Below, piece after piece: positions 1 through 9,600 of a DNA stretch of 64,000 nt. A program made the position numbers and the translations under genes. The notes beneath the pieces were generated by a model. It saw only the letters and a list, made by a program, of their open reading frames with translations, ran no database searches and had not been told where the DNA came from. The DNA is taken from NCBI GenBank assembly GCA_963815445.1, contig CAWFGV010000004.1, forward strand, positions 124,001 through 188,000, read 5' to 3'. Positions within the stretch are counted from its first letter, which is position 1, and every line of letters begins with the position of its first letter. Source of the DNA: JANLYC01 sp963815445. GTDB taxonomy: Bacteria; Actinomycetota; Actinomycetes; Propionibacteriales; Nocardioidaceae.

Positions 1-749
1 TCGAGCGTGCTCACGATGCTGCGCACGATCGCCAGCGCCTCGGCGTCGTCAGCCGCGAGGTGATCGACCACGCCCGACGTCCGGGCGTGCACGTCGCCAC
101 CGCCGAGGTCCTCGGCCGTCACGACCTCCCCGGTTGCTGCCTTCACCAGTGGAGGGCCGCCCAGGAAGATCGTGCCCTGCTCGCGCACGATGACGGTCTC
201 GTCGGACATCGCGGGCACGTAGGCACCCCCTGCGGTGCACGAGCCCATGACCGAGGCGACCTGCGGGACGCCGGCCGCGGACAGGTTGGCCTGGTTGAAG
301 AAGATGCGGCCGAAGTGGTCGCGGTCGGGGAACACGTCGTCCTGCATCGGCAGGAACGCCCCGCCCGAGTCGACGAGGTAGATGCACGGCAGCCGGTTCA
401 CACCGGCCACCTCCTGCGCACGAAGATGCTTCTTCACCGTCATCGGGTAGTAGGTGCCGCCCTTGACGGTGGCATCGTTGGCCACCACCACACACTCGCG
501 ACCACTGACCCGGCCGATCCCGGTGATGACACCGGCCGATGGGACCGCGTCGTCGTACAGACCGAACGCGGCCAGCGGTGACAGCTCGAGGAACGGCGAG
601 CCGGGGTCGAGCAGCCGGTCGACGCGTTCGCGGACCAGCAGCTTGCCGCGCGCCACGTGCTTGGCGCGAGCCGCCGCGGAACCACCTTGCCGCACGACGG
701 CGAGCCGCTCACGCAGCTCAACCACGAGCGACATCAGGTCCTCGGCCAT
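1..749 (-). CDS. methylcrotonyl-CoA carboxylase beta (carboxyltransferase) subunit, partial
   Basis: Biotin-dependent carboxyltransferase subunit that moves a carboxyl group from biotin to an acyl-CoA, probably 3-methylcrotonyl-CoA in leucine breakdown; cytosolic. The C-terminal part lies outside the window. About 249 residues are visible, including the oxyanion-hole region GGAYVPAMSDE and the stretch GGPPLVKAATGE followed by LGGGDVH, which is typical of the MCC-beta/AccD1 branch rather than of propionyl-CoA carboxylase. The ATG at 749 follows a good Shine-Dalgarno (AGAGGAG). The gene diverges from a TetR gene with a palindromic operator between them, an arrangement like the bkaR-accD1 region of mycobacteria. 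Subfamily is firm by motif; exact substrate is inferred. Confidence 0.88.
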   Translation of the reverse strand, partial: MAEDLMSLVVELRERLAVVRQGGSAAARAKHVARGKLLVRERVDRLLDPGSPFLELSPLAAFGLYDDAVPSAGVITGIGRVSGRECVVVANDATVKGGTYYPMTVKKHLRAQEVAGVNRLPCIYLVDSGGAFLPMQDDVFPDRDHFGRIFFNQANLSAAGVPQVASVMGSCTAGGAYVPAMSDETVIVREQGTIFLGGPPLVKAATGEVVTAEDLGGGDVHARTSGVVDHLAADDAEALAIVRSIVSTL

Positions 750-829
750 CGCATCTCCTCTCGACCCTTCGACCTCAGCGTGACACGCGGCCACGGTGAC
801 ATTCACAGACGCGCCTCACTACGCCCTCC

Positions 830-849
830 ATGTTAGCGATCATTAACAT
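830..849. promoter_or_regulatory. palindromic TetR-type operator between divergent genes
   Basis: The arms ATGTTA and TAACAT are perfectly inverse, with a central GATC also symmetric (ATGTTA-N2-GATC-N2-TAACAT). The site lies between the MCC-beta gene and the TetR gene and covers the -35 and spacer of the likely TetR promoter. It is the natural candidate for autoregulation and for control of the carboxylase operon. Binding itself is inferred. Confidence 0.7.
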
Positions 850-857
850 CGGAGGTC

Positions 858-863
858 TACACT
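858..863 (+). promoter_or_regulatory. -10 box (TACACT) of TetR gene, probably leaderless
   Basis: TACACT ends 7 nt before the ATG at 871, so transcription would start at or next to the start codon. The GGAGG at 851-855 lies upstream of that start point and is therefore unlikely to be a ribosome-binding site. Confidence 0.45.
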
Positions 864-870
864 TCCCTGC

Positions 871-1425
871 ATGGGCACCTCTCGCCGGGAGCAGATCCTG
901 GACCGGGCGGCCGAGCTGTTCGCCGACAGAGGCTTCCACGGCGTGTCCGTCCACGACATCGGCGCAGCGTGCGGCATCTCCGGCCCCGCGCTCTACCGCC
1001 ACTTCGCCAGCAAGGACGCCATGCTGGCCGAGATGCTCGTCAGCATCAGTGAGCGGCTGCTCTCCGAGGCCCGTCGACGGGTGGCGACGGCCGTCGACGA
1101 CGAGGCCGCCCTCCGCGAGCTCGTCCGCTGGCACACCGACTTCGCTCTCACGCACAAGGACCTCATCGTGGTGCAGGACCGCGACTGGGGTGCACTGCCC
1201 GGCAGCGCGCGCGAGCGTGTCCGCACCCTCCAGCGGGCCTATGTCGGGTTGTGGGTCGCCGCGCTCCGCCGGGTTCGCGGCGAGGTCGGGCCCCGCGCGG
1301 GCGAAGCAGCCGCGCACGCGGTCTTCGGCCTCCTCAACTCCACCCCGCACAGTGCCCGGCTGGGGCCGGAGCGGATGCGCTCGCTGTTGGAGTCGATGGC
1401 CTGGGACGCCTTGCACGCCGTGTGA
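871..1425 (+). CDS. TetR/AcrR-family transcriptional regulator (BkaR-like)
   Basis: 184-residue repressor. The N-terminal helix-turn-helix spans about residues 9-48 (ILDRAAELFADRGF, then SVHDIGAACGISGPALYRHF), followed by an all-helical ligand domain. It is divergent from an MCC-beta gene across a palindromic operator, so it probably senses an acyl-CoA or branched-chain intermediate and represses leucine/isovalerate catabolism. TetR family is certain; the BkaR-like assignment rests on gene context only. Confidence 0.85.
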   Translation: MGTSRREQILDRAAELFADRGFHGVSVHDIGAACGISGPALYRHFASKDAMLAEMLVSISERLLSEARRRVATAVDDEAALRELVRWHTDFALTHKDLIVVQDRDWGALPGSARERVRTLQRAYVGLWVAALRRVRGEVGPRAGEAAAHAVFGLLNSTPHSARLGPERMRSLLESMAWDALHAV

Positions 1426-1538
1426 TTCCGCCACATCTCGACCACGTCTCGCGCCCACTCCTACGCAGCGGGCCGACATCCGTCGAGTTCGCGCGGTACG
1501 GCGGCTAGAGTCCTGCCACACCCCCAGCTGAGGAAGAG

Positions 1539-2765
1539 ATGGCACAACGGACCTACCTGCACGTCGGGACGCCTACCTCCGGAACGACGTTCCTGCAGCG
1601 AGTGCTCTGGCAGAACGCCGCGCCGCTGCGCGCCCAGGGCTTCCTCCTCCCGGGCCGGATGGTCTCCCACTACACCGCCGCGCGCGCGCTGACCGAGCGG
1701 CCGTCGACCGGCGACCACGACGACCGCAGCGAGACCGCCCCGACGGTCTTGACCGAGATCGGTGACCACGCCTGGACCAAGCTCGTCCGGCAGGTCAACC
1801 GCTGGCCCGGTTCGGCCCTGATCGGCCACCCCGCGCTGGCCGCCGCGACCAGCGAGCAGGCCGGGCGAGCCGTCGCGGCCCTCGAGGGCGAGGTTCATCT
1901 GGTGCTGACCGCTCGCCCGGTCCATCTGCAGGCGGCGGTCGCGTGGCAAGAACAGGTCAAGGCCGGCCGGTCTGCTCCGCTGGACGCGTTCCTCGACCGA
2001 CTGCAGTCCGACGGCAACCCCGGACAACGTTTCTGGCGCCTGCACGACCTGGCCGACATCCTGTCTCGCTGGCAGGGTGCGCTTCCGCCGGAACGCGTGC
2101 ATGTGGTGACGGTGCCGGGAACGACCCCACACACCCGGCCTGCTGAGGCGCACGAGCTCTGGACCCGCTACGCCGGCGTGCTCGGGCTCGACGCGGCGGC
2201 GTACGACGCCCGCTTCGACGTCGTACCCACCGCCCTCGGTGCGGTCGAGGCGGAGGTGTTACGTGCCGTCCACGCGCGGCGCGACCCCCGTTTCACGGAC
2301 CCCCAGCGCCATGTCTGGACGCGGCAGCTGCTCGCCAACGACGTGCTCTCCCGACGACACGGCGCCCCGCTGCGACTACCACCACAGGCACGCCCGTGGC
2401 TGTCGGACCGATCCCGGCGCATGACGGATGGCATCCGTTCGGCCGGCTACGAAGTTGTCGGTGATCTGGATGTCCTCGGTTGGTCCGACCCTCCGACCGA
2501 AGCGCAGCTCCCGGCCGAGGTGACAACGCAGGAGCTGGAATCCCTTGCCAGCTGGACGATTCTGCGCCTCCAGGAGGCACTCGTTCACCGCGAGCCAGTC
2601 ACGTCCCCACCGCCGATCGGGCCGGACGACGGAGTCGACGGCATCATCGAGCTGCTCGAACACATCCGCGCTGCCGACACCGGCCGACCACCGCGATCCG
2701 CGCCGCGCGACCCGTCCCGCGCGCTACGGCTCCGGCAGGCCCTTCCCGTCCGGCGCAGCCGCTGA
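1539..2765 (+). CDS. sulfotransferase-like protein
   Basis: 408 residues. The N-terminus YLHVGTPTSGTTFLQRVL fits the 5'-phosphosulfate (PAPS) binding loop of sulfotransferases (P-x-SGTTFLQ). The stretch LTARPVHLQAAVAWQEQ could serve the 3'-phosphate site. The rest is poorly conserved and ends in a Pro/Arg-rich tail. ATG 1539 follows the purine-rich GAGGAAGAG. It stands alone between the TetR gene and the sigma-factor gene. The sulfotransferase fold is likely; acceptor and even catalytic activity are unknown. Confidence 0.72.
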   Translation: MAQRTYLHVGTPTSGTTFLQRVLWQNAAPLRAQGFLLPGRMVSHYTAARALTERPSTGDHDDRSETAPTVLTEIGDHAWTKLVRQVNRWPGSALIGHPALAAATSEQAGRAVAALEGEVHLVLTARPVHLQAAVAWQEQVKAGRSAPLDAFLDRLQSDGNPGQRFWRLHDLADILSRWQGALPPERVHVVTVPGTTPHTRPAEAHELWTRYAGVLGLDAAAYDARFDVVPTALGAVEAEVLRAVHARRDPRFTDPQRHVWTRQLLANDVLSRRHGAPLRLPPQARPWLSDRSRRMTDGIRSAGYEVVGDLDVLGWSDPPTEAQLPAEVTTQELESLASWTILRLQEALVHREPVTSPPPIGPDDGVDGIIELLEHIRAADTGRPPRSAPRDPSRALRLRQALPVRRSR

Positions 2766-2899
2766 AACCCCGCTGCGGGCACTCGCGGCACGAAAATAGT
2801 TGCACCTATGCAAACTCTTGACCTGCGCCTTACGACGTGGTTTCCTGACGGTAGTGGTTGAGACAACTGCCACTGGCTTTCTTTACTGAAGGACCTGTG

Positions 2900-3805
2900 A
2901 TGTCTCCCATCTTCACCAGTTCTGACCTTTCTGACCATTTGTACCAGCCTGAGGCGGATCATCTCACCGCCCATGCGTCCACTCTCCCGACAACGGACGA
3001 GCGGGCCGTCCGGACACAGGAGCTGCTCCAGCGGTGTGTCGGCGCCACTCCACAGGAGCAGGATCTCCTGCACGAGGAGATCGTGCTGCTCAATGTCGAG
3101 GTGGCTGAGTCCATCGTGATGCGCTACCGCAACCGGGGTGTGCCGATCGAGGACCTCGTCCAGGTCGCCTGTCTCGGCCTCGTCAAGGCGGCCCGCGGTT
3201 TCGACCCCGCCAAGAGCGACAACTTCCTCGGGTATGCCGTGCCGACCATCCTCGGTGAGGTGAAGCGCTTCTTCCGCGACAACGCCTGGACCGTGCGCCC
3301 GCCGAGGCGGATCCAGGAGCTGCAGGCCGAGATCGCCACGACATCGTCTCAGCTCATGCACGAGTCCGGTCGGGTGCCGACCCCGCACGACGTTGCCGAC
3401 GCGATCGGGATCGACGCGAAGGACGTGATCGAGGCGCTGTCAGCGGACGGCTGCTTCTCCCCGACGTCGCTGGACCGTCCGCCGCGCGAAGGCGAGACTG
3501 CCCCGCTGGCCGAGGCCCTGGGCTGCGAAGACCCCGGCTTCGCGCACGCCGAGGCGGTGGTTGCGCTCCGACCGCTGTGCCAGGGCCTGACCGAGCGTGA
3601 ACGTCGGATCGTCTATCTGCGGTTCTTCCATGAGTGGACGCAGGCGCGGATCGCTGAGGAGTTCGGGGTGACGCAGATGCAGGTCTCCCGGCTGTTGACC
3701 CGCATCTTTGCCAAGCTGCGCGAGCAGCTCGGGACGCTCGAGGCGGTCGATGCGACTGGTTCGACCGGGCCGGGTAACAACGACCTCACGTCGATACCGG
3801 CCTAG
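2900..3805 (+). CDS. SigB/SigF-family RNA polymerase sigma factor
   Basis: About 301 residues from ATG 2900, chosen over an upstream in-frame codon because GAAGGA lies 7 nt ahead. Region 2 is visible as IEDLVQVACLGLVKAARGFD and FLGYAVPTILGEVKRFFRD, region 3 around RVPTPHDVADAIGI, and the region 4 helix-turn-helix as WTQARIAEEFGVTQMQVSR. This pattern belongs to the general-stress/sporulation SigB/SigF/SigG class. No anti-sigma factor is adjacent, so regulation cannot be read here. It converges with a GAF-ANTAR gene. Confidence 0.9.
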   Translation: MSPIFTSSDLSDHLYQPEADHLTAHASTLPTTDERAVRTQELLQRCVGATPQEQDLLHEEIVLLNVEVAESIVMRYRNRGVPIEDLVQVACLGLVKAARGFDPAKSDNFLGYAVPTILGEVKRFFRDNAWTVRPPRRIQELQAEIATTSSQLMHESGRVPTPHDVADAIGIDAKDVIEALSADGCFSPTSLDRPPREGETAPLAEALGCEDPGFAHAEAVVALRPLCQGLTERERRIVYLRFFHEWTQARIAEEFGVTQMQVSRLLTRIFAKLREQLGTLEAVDATGSTGPGNNDLTSIPA

Positions 3806-3822
3806 CCGATTCGCGCTCCACG

Positions 3823-4512
3823 TCAGTCGGGCGGCAGCTGCCGCGTCTCGATGATGTGGCTCGCTACGGAGCGAAGCTTGATGTTGCGTTCCTGCGAGTA
3901 ACGTCGCAACACCGAGAACGCCTGATCCGGCGTAAGACCGAAACGTTCCATCAGGATGCCCTGAGCGAGGCCGATCAGGTGCCGCGCGTCGATCGCCTGA
4001 CGCAGGCCCTCCTCGCGGCGGGCATTCGCCAACGCGACCGAGGCATGCTGCCCGAACACGTGGGCCATGGCGGCGTCGTCGGGGCTGAAGTCCCGCACCG
4101 ACGCCGAGTAGAGGTTCAGGGCCCCGAGCGTCTGCTCACCGGCGAACAGCCGCACACTCAGCATGCTGTGCAGGCCGAGCTCGGCGGCCAGCGGACCGAA
4201 GCGCGGCCAGCGAGGATCGGTCGCGGTGTCATGCACGAGGAACGTGTCCTGCGACCAGACCGCCTGCAGGCAAGGTCCCTCGCCGAGCTCGGCTTGCAGC
4301 TGGTCAGCCTGCTCGATCACCTCGTGGGTGGCGGCAGCGGTCTCGATGGTCTTGTTGCGGACGACGTGAATTCCGACGAAGTCGGTCTCGAGCGTCTGCT
4401 GCGCGTAATCCGCGATCCCGGCCAGCGTCTCGTCGACGTCGGGTCGTTCGAGCAGATCCATCGCCATCTCGGCGAAGTCGGCAGCTGCGAGCTCCACTGG
4501 CATTCCTCTCAT
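3823..4512 (-). CDS. GAF and ANTAR domain protein
   Basis: About 229 residues. An N-terminal GAF domain (roughly residues 15-160, with LGEGPCLQAVW and LSVRLFAGEQTLGALNLYS) is followed by an ANTAR RNA-binding helical domain (IDARHLIGLAQGILMERFGLTPDQAF). ANTAR proteins act as antiterminators on mRNA, with GAF as sensor. ATG 4512 is preferred over an upstream TTG at 4518; no clear Shine-Dalgarno marks either. It faces the sigma-factor gene tail to tail. Family is certain; ligand and target RNA are unknown. Confidence 0.88.
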   Translation of the reverse strand: MRGMPVELAAADFAEMAMDLLERPDVDETLAGIADYAQQTLETDFVGIHVVRNKTIETAAATHEVIEQADQLQAELGEGPCLQAVWSQDTFLVHDTATDPRWPRFGPLAAELGLHSMLSVRLFAGEQTLGALNLYSASVRDFSPDDAAMAHVFGQHASVALANARREEGLRQAIDARHLIGLAQGILMERFGLTPDQAFSVLRRYSQERNIKLRSVASHIIETRQLPPD

Positions 4513-4600
4513 GGCCAAGTCGTGCGTATGTCGACAGGCCCAGCGGGCAACCCCCCGAACACATCATTGTCCACCGTCCGGCGTGGCGTTGACCAGCGGC

Positions 4601-5293
4601 TCAAGGTTGGACACGCGCGGTCGGCACTGCCACCCCGCCATCGGCGCGGAAGTGAAACCACGTCTGGTTCGGGTCCAAGGGGCTCGGCGAGCCGGTGAAC
4701 CGATGCACCCCGACCGAGAAGAGCTCGTCCGCAGGAGCGTTCCACGCCACCTCCTCGAAACCCGCCGCGGCAAACCACGACCTGATCTGCGGCGTCAGAT
4801 CGGGCGCTCGGCGGGACCGGGTCCAGATCACGGTGGCGCCGGTCGCTGCCAGCTGGGGGACCGCCGACACCGTGCGTCGTACGTCGTCGTCGCTGATGTT
4901 GCCGAAGACGCCGCAGAGCAGGACGAGATCGGCAGGAACGGCGCCGCCATAGCTGGCTGCGTGACCGGCGTCTGCGGTGCGGACCTCGACGTTCGTCAGC
5001 CCGGCCTCGGCGGCGCATCGTCGAGCGGCCTCGGCCAGCGTGGGGTCGAGCTCGACGAGGACCACTCGCACGAGATCGGCATCGTCACGGTCGGCCAGGA
5101 CGGCGAGTACGTCGCGGCCGTCGCCGGCACAGGCGCTCACGACGTGGAGCTGCTCCGACGCGTGCCTGTGGATGGACACCTCGTCGAACCAGTGCCGCAG
5201 GTGTGCGCGAATGATCGACAGCCGCCGGTTCAGTGGGTTGTCCGGCTCGGCGTACTGCTGGTGCCAGTGCTGCCAGTGCGTGTCGTGCGGCAT
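4601..5293 (-). CDS. class I SAM-dependent methyltransferase
   Basis: 230 residues. The SAM-binding motif I appears as VVSACAGDGRDVLAVL, with an acidic ribose-binding residue in VVLVELDPTLAE and later motifs in ADLVLLCGVFGNIS. Its start lies 64 nt inside the 3' end of the upstream DUF2235 gene, so the two are probably co-transcribed and translationally linked. The methyl acceptor cannot be read from sequence. Confidence 0.8.
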   Translation of the reverse strand: MPHDTHWQHWHQQYAEPDNPLNRRLSIIRAHLRHWFDEVSIHRHASEQLHVVSACAGDGRDVLAVLADRDDADLVRVVLVELDPTLAEAARRCAAEAGLTNVEVRTADAGHAASYGGAVPADLVLLCGVFGNISDDDVRRTVSAVPQLAATGATVIWTRSRRAPDLTPQIRSWFAAAGFEEVAWNAPADELFSVGVHRFTGSPSPLDPNQTWFHFRADGGVAVPTARVQP

Positions 5294-6504
5294 CGGGCCA
5301 TGGTGGCAGACCGGGCCCCGGGCACGACCTGCTTGGGCCGGTCGAGGTAGACACCGGCGTCCTCGAGCCTCACGGTGATGCTCTCCACGCTGACCTCAGG
5401 CAAGGCGATCACCTGCTCCGTCAGAGCGTCCATGTTCTCGGGCGGGCGGTCCTCGATTAGCAGCTCCAGGTTGGGAGGTAGGTAGTCCCGCTCGGTGTCG
5501 AAGTAATGCGCTCGGGCGGCTGAGGACACGAGCACCCCGCTGCCGGGCGCGCGCAGGTTGCGCCGTGCACCCACGAAGAGCTCCTTCTCCTCCGCCCGGC
5601 GGGGCCGGACGCGCTCGCGCAGGTTCGAGATCCGGTAGAACCACCGCAGCGAGCTGTGCCGGATGGCAGGCGACTGACCGGCGATGTAGGAGTCCAGCAG
5701 CGGGCGGTCGAAGACGAGCCCCCGCAGGTTTGCCTCGCTCACCATCCAGAGGAGTGCAGTGTCCGACAACCCGGTCTCGCCGTAGCCACCGCCGACGTCG
5801 GAGTGCGCGCCCTCGAACCAGACCTGCTTGATCCGGTCGGGTTCGTCGGGACGGTCCGGTGCCTCCCACAGGCACGGCGCGAACACCATGCGTCCCTCGT
5901 CGATGGCGAGCGCCTGACGCGCGCACTGCACCGACTCACCCAGCCGGATGTCGTGGAACTGGTGGTCCTTCGGCAGTATGCCGGGAACGCCGAGTGCACC
6001 GACCGTGTCGAAGACGCCGATGAACTTCGTGGGGGTGTCCGGGTGGCAGAAGTCGCGCTTGAACTCCTCGTTGCTGGCACCGAACGCACCCGATGCCGGC
6101 CTCTTGCGCTGGTAGCGGGTCACGGCTTCGGGCAGCTTGTCCGCGATGACGGATCGCCGCGTGAGCAGGCCGACGTACCCGATCATGCCAACGAGGCTGC
6201 GCGCGGTGTAGGCACCGCGGCTGAAGCCGAACACGAAGATCTCGTCGCCCTCCTCGTAGTTGAGCGCGAGGAATCGGTAGGCGGTCTTCACGTTGTTGAA
6301 CAAACCCGAGCCGAAGGCGCCGCCGAGCAGCTGGTCGAGCTTGTAACCGATGCCGACCCCACCGACATACAGCACGAGCTGCTGCACCCCACCGGATGCC
6401 GTCGGATCCGTCTGGATCGTGCGCGCGATCTTTTCGATATTGGTGATGTGTGCGCTGTCCGGCTTGTTCCAGGTGCCGTCACAGCAGACCACGAGGCGCT
6501 TCAT
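5230..6504 (-). CDS. DUF2235 alpha/beta-hydrolase-like protein
   Basis: 424 residues from ATG 6504, which follows GGAGGG. The open frame runs on upstream without a stop, but the family's conserved N-terminus KRLVVCCDGTWN begins exactly here. The nucleophile elbow is GFSRGAYTAR, and GVFDTVGALG and WFEGAHSDVGGGYG are hallmark DUF2235 motifs. Relatives include T6SS phospholipase effectors such as Tle1 and many uncharacterised actinobacterial hydrolases; no secretion partner is nearby. It overlaps the downstream methyltransferase gene by 64 nt. Substrate unknown. Confidence 0.88.
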   Translation of the reverse strand: MKRLVVCCDGTWNKPDSAHITNIEKIARTIQTDPTASGGVQQLVLYVGGVGIGYKLDQLLGGAFGSGLFNNVKTAYRFLALNYEEGDEIFVFGFSRGAYTARSLVGMIGYVGLLTRRSVIADKLPEAVTRYQRKRPASGAFGASNEEFKRDFCHPDTPTKFIGVFDTVGALGVPGILPKDHQFHDIRLGESVQCARQALAIDEGRMVFAPCLWEAPDRPDEPDRIKQVWFEGAHSDVGGGYGETGLSDTALLWMVSEANLRGLVFDRPLLDSYIAGQSPAIRHSSLRWFYRISNLRERVRPRRAEEKELFVGARRNLRAPGSGVLVSSAARAHYFDTERDYLPPNLELLIEDRPPENMDALTEQVIALPEVSVESITVRLEDAGVYLDRPKQVVPGARSATMARCRTTRTGSTGTSSTPSRTTH

Positions 6505-6586
6505 CTGGCCCTCCAGCCCAACGTGTCCTCTCGTTGTGGTGCTAAGGAGGCTAGTCGCGCTCGAGCGATACCGGATCAGCCACTCG

Positions 6587-6635
6587 GTCAGACTTCTCAG
6601 AGCCGGGTGCGCCTGTGGCGCGGCTTCGGTCTGAC
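6587..6635. repeat. imperfect inverted repeat upstream of cyclase gene 1
   Basis: Arms GTCAGAC (6587-6593) and GTCTGAC (6629-6635), with a partly complementary inner stretch rich in GCC/GGC. It lies between the divergent DUF2235 and cyclase genes. It resembles the palindromic repeats at 10084, 13590 and 14567 in size and in its TCAGA/TCTGA arms, but is not clearly the same family. Confidence 0.4.
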
Positions 6636-6654
6636 ATTTCCCGCTGGTGGGTAT

Positions 6655-6660
6655 TAGTCT
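6655..6660 (+). promoter_or_regulatory. -10 box (TAGTCT) of cyclase gene 1, probably leaderless
   Basis: TAGTCT ends 6 nt before ATG 6667. The identical box stands 6 nt before the start of the paralogue at 10175, although the flanking DNA has diverged. No Shine-Dalgarno is present. Confidence 0.5.
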
Positions 6661-6666
6661 CCCCGG

Positions 6667-9600
6667 ATGGTGTCCTGTCCTTCGTGTGGTGATGAGAACC
6701 CGGACGGGAAGAAGTTCTGCGGTGAGTGCGCGGCGCCGTTGGCTGCTCCGGCCCGGGGTCTGGGGGAGGAGCGCAAGGTTGTCACGTCGTTGTTCTGTGA
6801 TCTGGTGGGGTTCACGGCGACGTCGGAGTCGGCGGATCCCGAGGACGTGAACATGATGTTGGCGGCGTATTTCGCGATGGCGCGCAAGCATATCGAGGGT
6901 TTCGGTGGGACGGTGGAGAAGTTCATCGGGGACGCGGTGGTGGGAGTGTTCGGGGTTCCGGTGGCGCATGAGGATGATCCGGAGCGTGCGGTGCGGGCGG
7001 GGTTGAAGATCGTGGAGGCGGCTGAGGAGTTGCGGTCGGTGGGGGATGCGCCGTTGGTGATGCGGGTCGGGGTCAACACCGGACCGGCGTTGGTGCGGCT
7101 TGGGGCGGTGCCGGGTTCGGGGGAGGGGATGTTGGCTGGGGATGCGATCAACACGGCATCGCGGTTGCAGTCGGTGGCGCCGGAGATGGGGGTGGCGGTC
7201 GGAGTCGGCACCTTTGAGGCGACGGCACGGGTCTTTGAGTACGACGAGCTGGAGCCGGCGGTGGTGAAGGGGAAGGCGGAGCCGGTGCGGGTGTTCTGGG
7301 CGAAGGCTTCGCTGGCCCGGTTCGGGACCGACATCACCCGCACCCATGACTCCCCGTTTGTGGGTCGGGAGATCGACCTGGCGGTGCTGAAGGGGGTGTT
7401 CGACAAGACGGTCGCTGCGGCGGCGCCGCAGCTGGTCACGGTCGTGGGGGAGCCGGGGTTGGGCAAGTCGCGGTTGGTGGCGGAGCTGTTCTCCTATATC
7501 GATGACCGGCCTGGTCTGGTCCGGTGGCGGCAGGGGCGTTGTCTGCCTTATGGGGAGGGGATCACCTATTGGGCGTTGGGGGAGATCCTCAAGGCCCATA
7601 CCGGGATCTTGGACTCCGACCCGCCAGTGACGGCTCAGACCAAGCTGGATGCGGTGTTGCCGGCGGGGTCGGAGCGGGAGTGGTTTCGGCAACGGCTGCT
7701 GCCGCTGCTGGGGATCGAGGCGACGTCAACCGCGGAACGCGACGAGCTGTTCACGGCGTGGCGCCGGTTCTTCGAACATGTCGCCGACCTGGACCCGACC
7801 GTGTTGGTGTTCGAGGACCTGCACTGGGCCGACCCGGCCATGCTGGCGTTCCTGGAACATCTCGCGGACCGCGCCGAAGGGGTCCCGCTGCTGGTCGTCG
7901 GCACGGCCCGGCCGGAGCTGTTCGACCACCACCCCGACTACGCCCGCGGGTTACGCAACACCACCTCGATCAACCTGGTCCCGTTGACGCAGGCCGAGAC
8001 GACCCGGCTGGTGTGCGGATTGTTGGACACCACCGTGATCCCGGCCGAGCTGCAGACCCCGATCCTGGAACGGGCCGGTGGTAACCCGCTGTATGCCGAG
8101 GAGTTCCTCCGGCTCCTCAAGGACAAGGAGCTCCTCGTGCACCACGGTGCGAGCTGGGGGCTGGTCCAGGATGCCGAGATCCCGTTCCCCGACACCGTGC
8201 AGGCGTTGATCGCGGCCCGCCTGGACACCCTGGCTCCGGACCGCAAAGCGCTGCTGGCTGATGCTGCTGTGGTCGGGAAGGTGTTCTGGGCGGGTGCGGT
8301 CGCGGCGATGGGCGACGTGGCCGAGGTCGACGTCGTGGACCTCCTGCATGAGCTGTCCCGCAAGGAGCTCGTGCGACCGTCTCGCCGTTCCACCATGGAA
8401 GGCGAGGCCGAGTACGCGTTCTGGCATGTGCTCGCACGTGACGTCGCCTACAGCCAGATCCCCCGTGCCTCCCGCGCCGCCCGCCACGTCGCCGCCGCGA
8501 CCTGGATCGAGTCCAAGGCCCCGGACCGGCTGGAGGACCTCGCCGACGTGCTCGCCTACCACCACACCGCCGCCCTGGACCTCGCGACCGCCGCCGGACA
8601 GGCCGACCTCACCGACCTGCAGGAGTCCGCACTGCGGTTCCTCACCCTGGCTGGTGAACGTGCCCTCGGACTGAACACCGCCGCCGCCCTGGACGCCTTC
8701 GAACGCGCCCTGGTCCTCACCCCGGCCGGACACCCCACCCGGCCCGACGCCCTCACCCACTTCGCCGACGCCGCACGAAACAGCGGCCGCAACGCCGACG
8801 CCGCCACCGCCCTCGACGAAGCCATCACCATCTACCGTCAACGCGACGACACCCGCGCCGCCGCCCGCACCATGACCACGCTGGGCAGCGTGCTGGAACG
8901 ACTCAACGACCCTCGTAGCCGCGAGCTCTCTGCCCAAGCCCTAAACCTCCTCGAACCCCTGACGCCCGGCCCCGATCTGGTCGAGGCACTGCTGAATGTC
9001 GCAGAAGATGCAATTTTCGCTGGGAGGCCCGAGGAAGGCATCACCCTCATCGAGCGAGCCCTCACCATTGCCGCCGAGGCTGGTCTGCCCCGACCACCCC
9101 TAGCCTTCGCGGCGCGCGGCAACGGCCGAAGCTATCTCGGCGACGCAGGCGGGCTGCAGGACTACCGCGATGCCATCGAGCTGCAGACCCAGGCCGGACA
9201 GGGCAGACGTGCCGCGATCAACTACAACAACCTCGGCGTCGCTCTCCGCAACTTCAATGGGCCGCAAGCAGCCTTGGACGTCTTGTCTGAAGGCCTTGCG
9301 TTTGCCACCCCCCGCGGGCTCGAAGACGTGGCGCTGATAGTCCGGGGCAGCGCGCTACCGGCGATGCTCAGCAGCGGCGACATCCCCGCAACCCTCACCG
9401 CAGCAGCCGAGCTGGCAGTGCACGCCGACGACACCGGCGACGAGCTCAGCCTTGTCGAGATCCGAGCCGTCCAGGCACTTGCGCTTACCTACACCGGCCG
9501 CGCCGACGAAACCCGAGGCGTCCTCGACCTGATCGTCAACGCTGCCCGGCGATCAGGCCGGCCCGACCTGATCGTCTCCGGGTTCGGCTGTCCAGCGGTC

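Noticed and set aside
2819..2899. Sigma-A or SigB-type promoter before the sigma-factor gene
   Set aside because: TTGACC is present but no TANNNT or GGGTAT lies at a suitable distance, so no promoter is claimed.
6505..7692. Minus-strand open frame continuing upstream of the DUF2235 start
   Set aside because: The extension is Arg/Pro/His-rich, lies antisense to the cyclase catalytic domain and lacks any family motif; the DUF2235 N-terminus begins at 6504 behind a Shine-Dalgarno.
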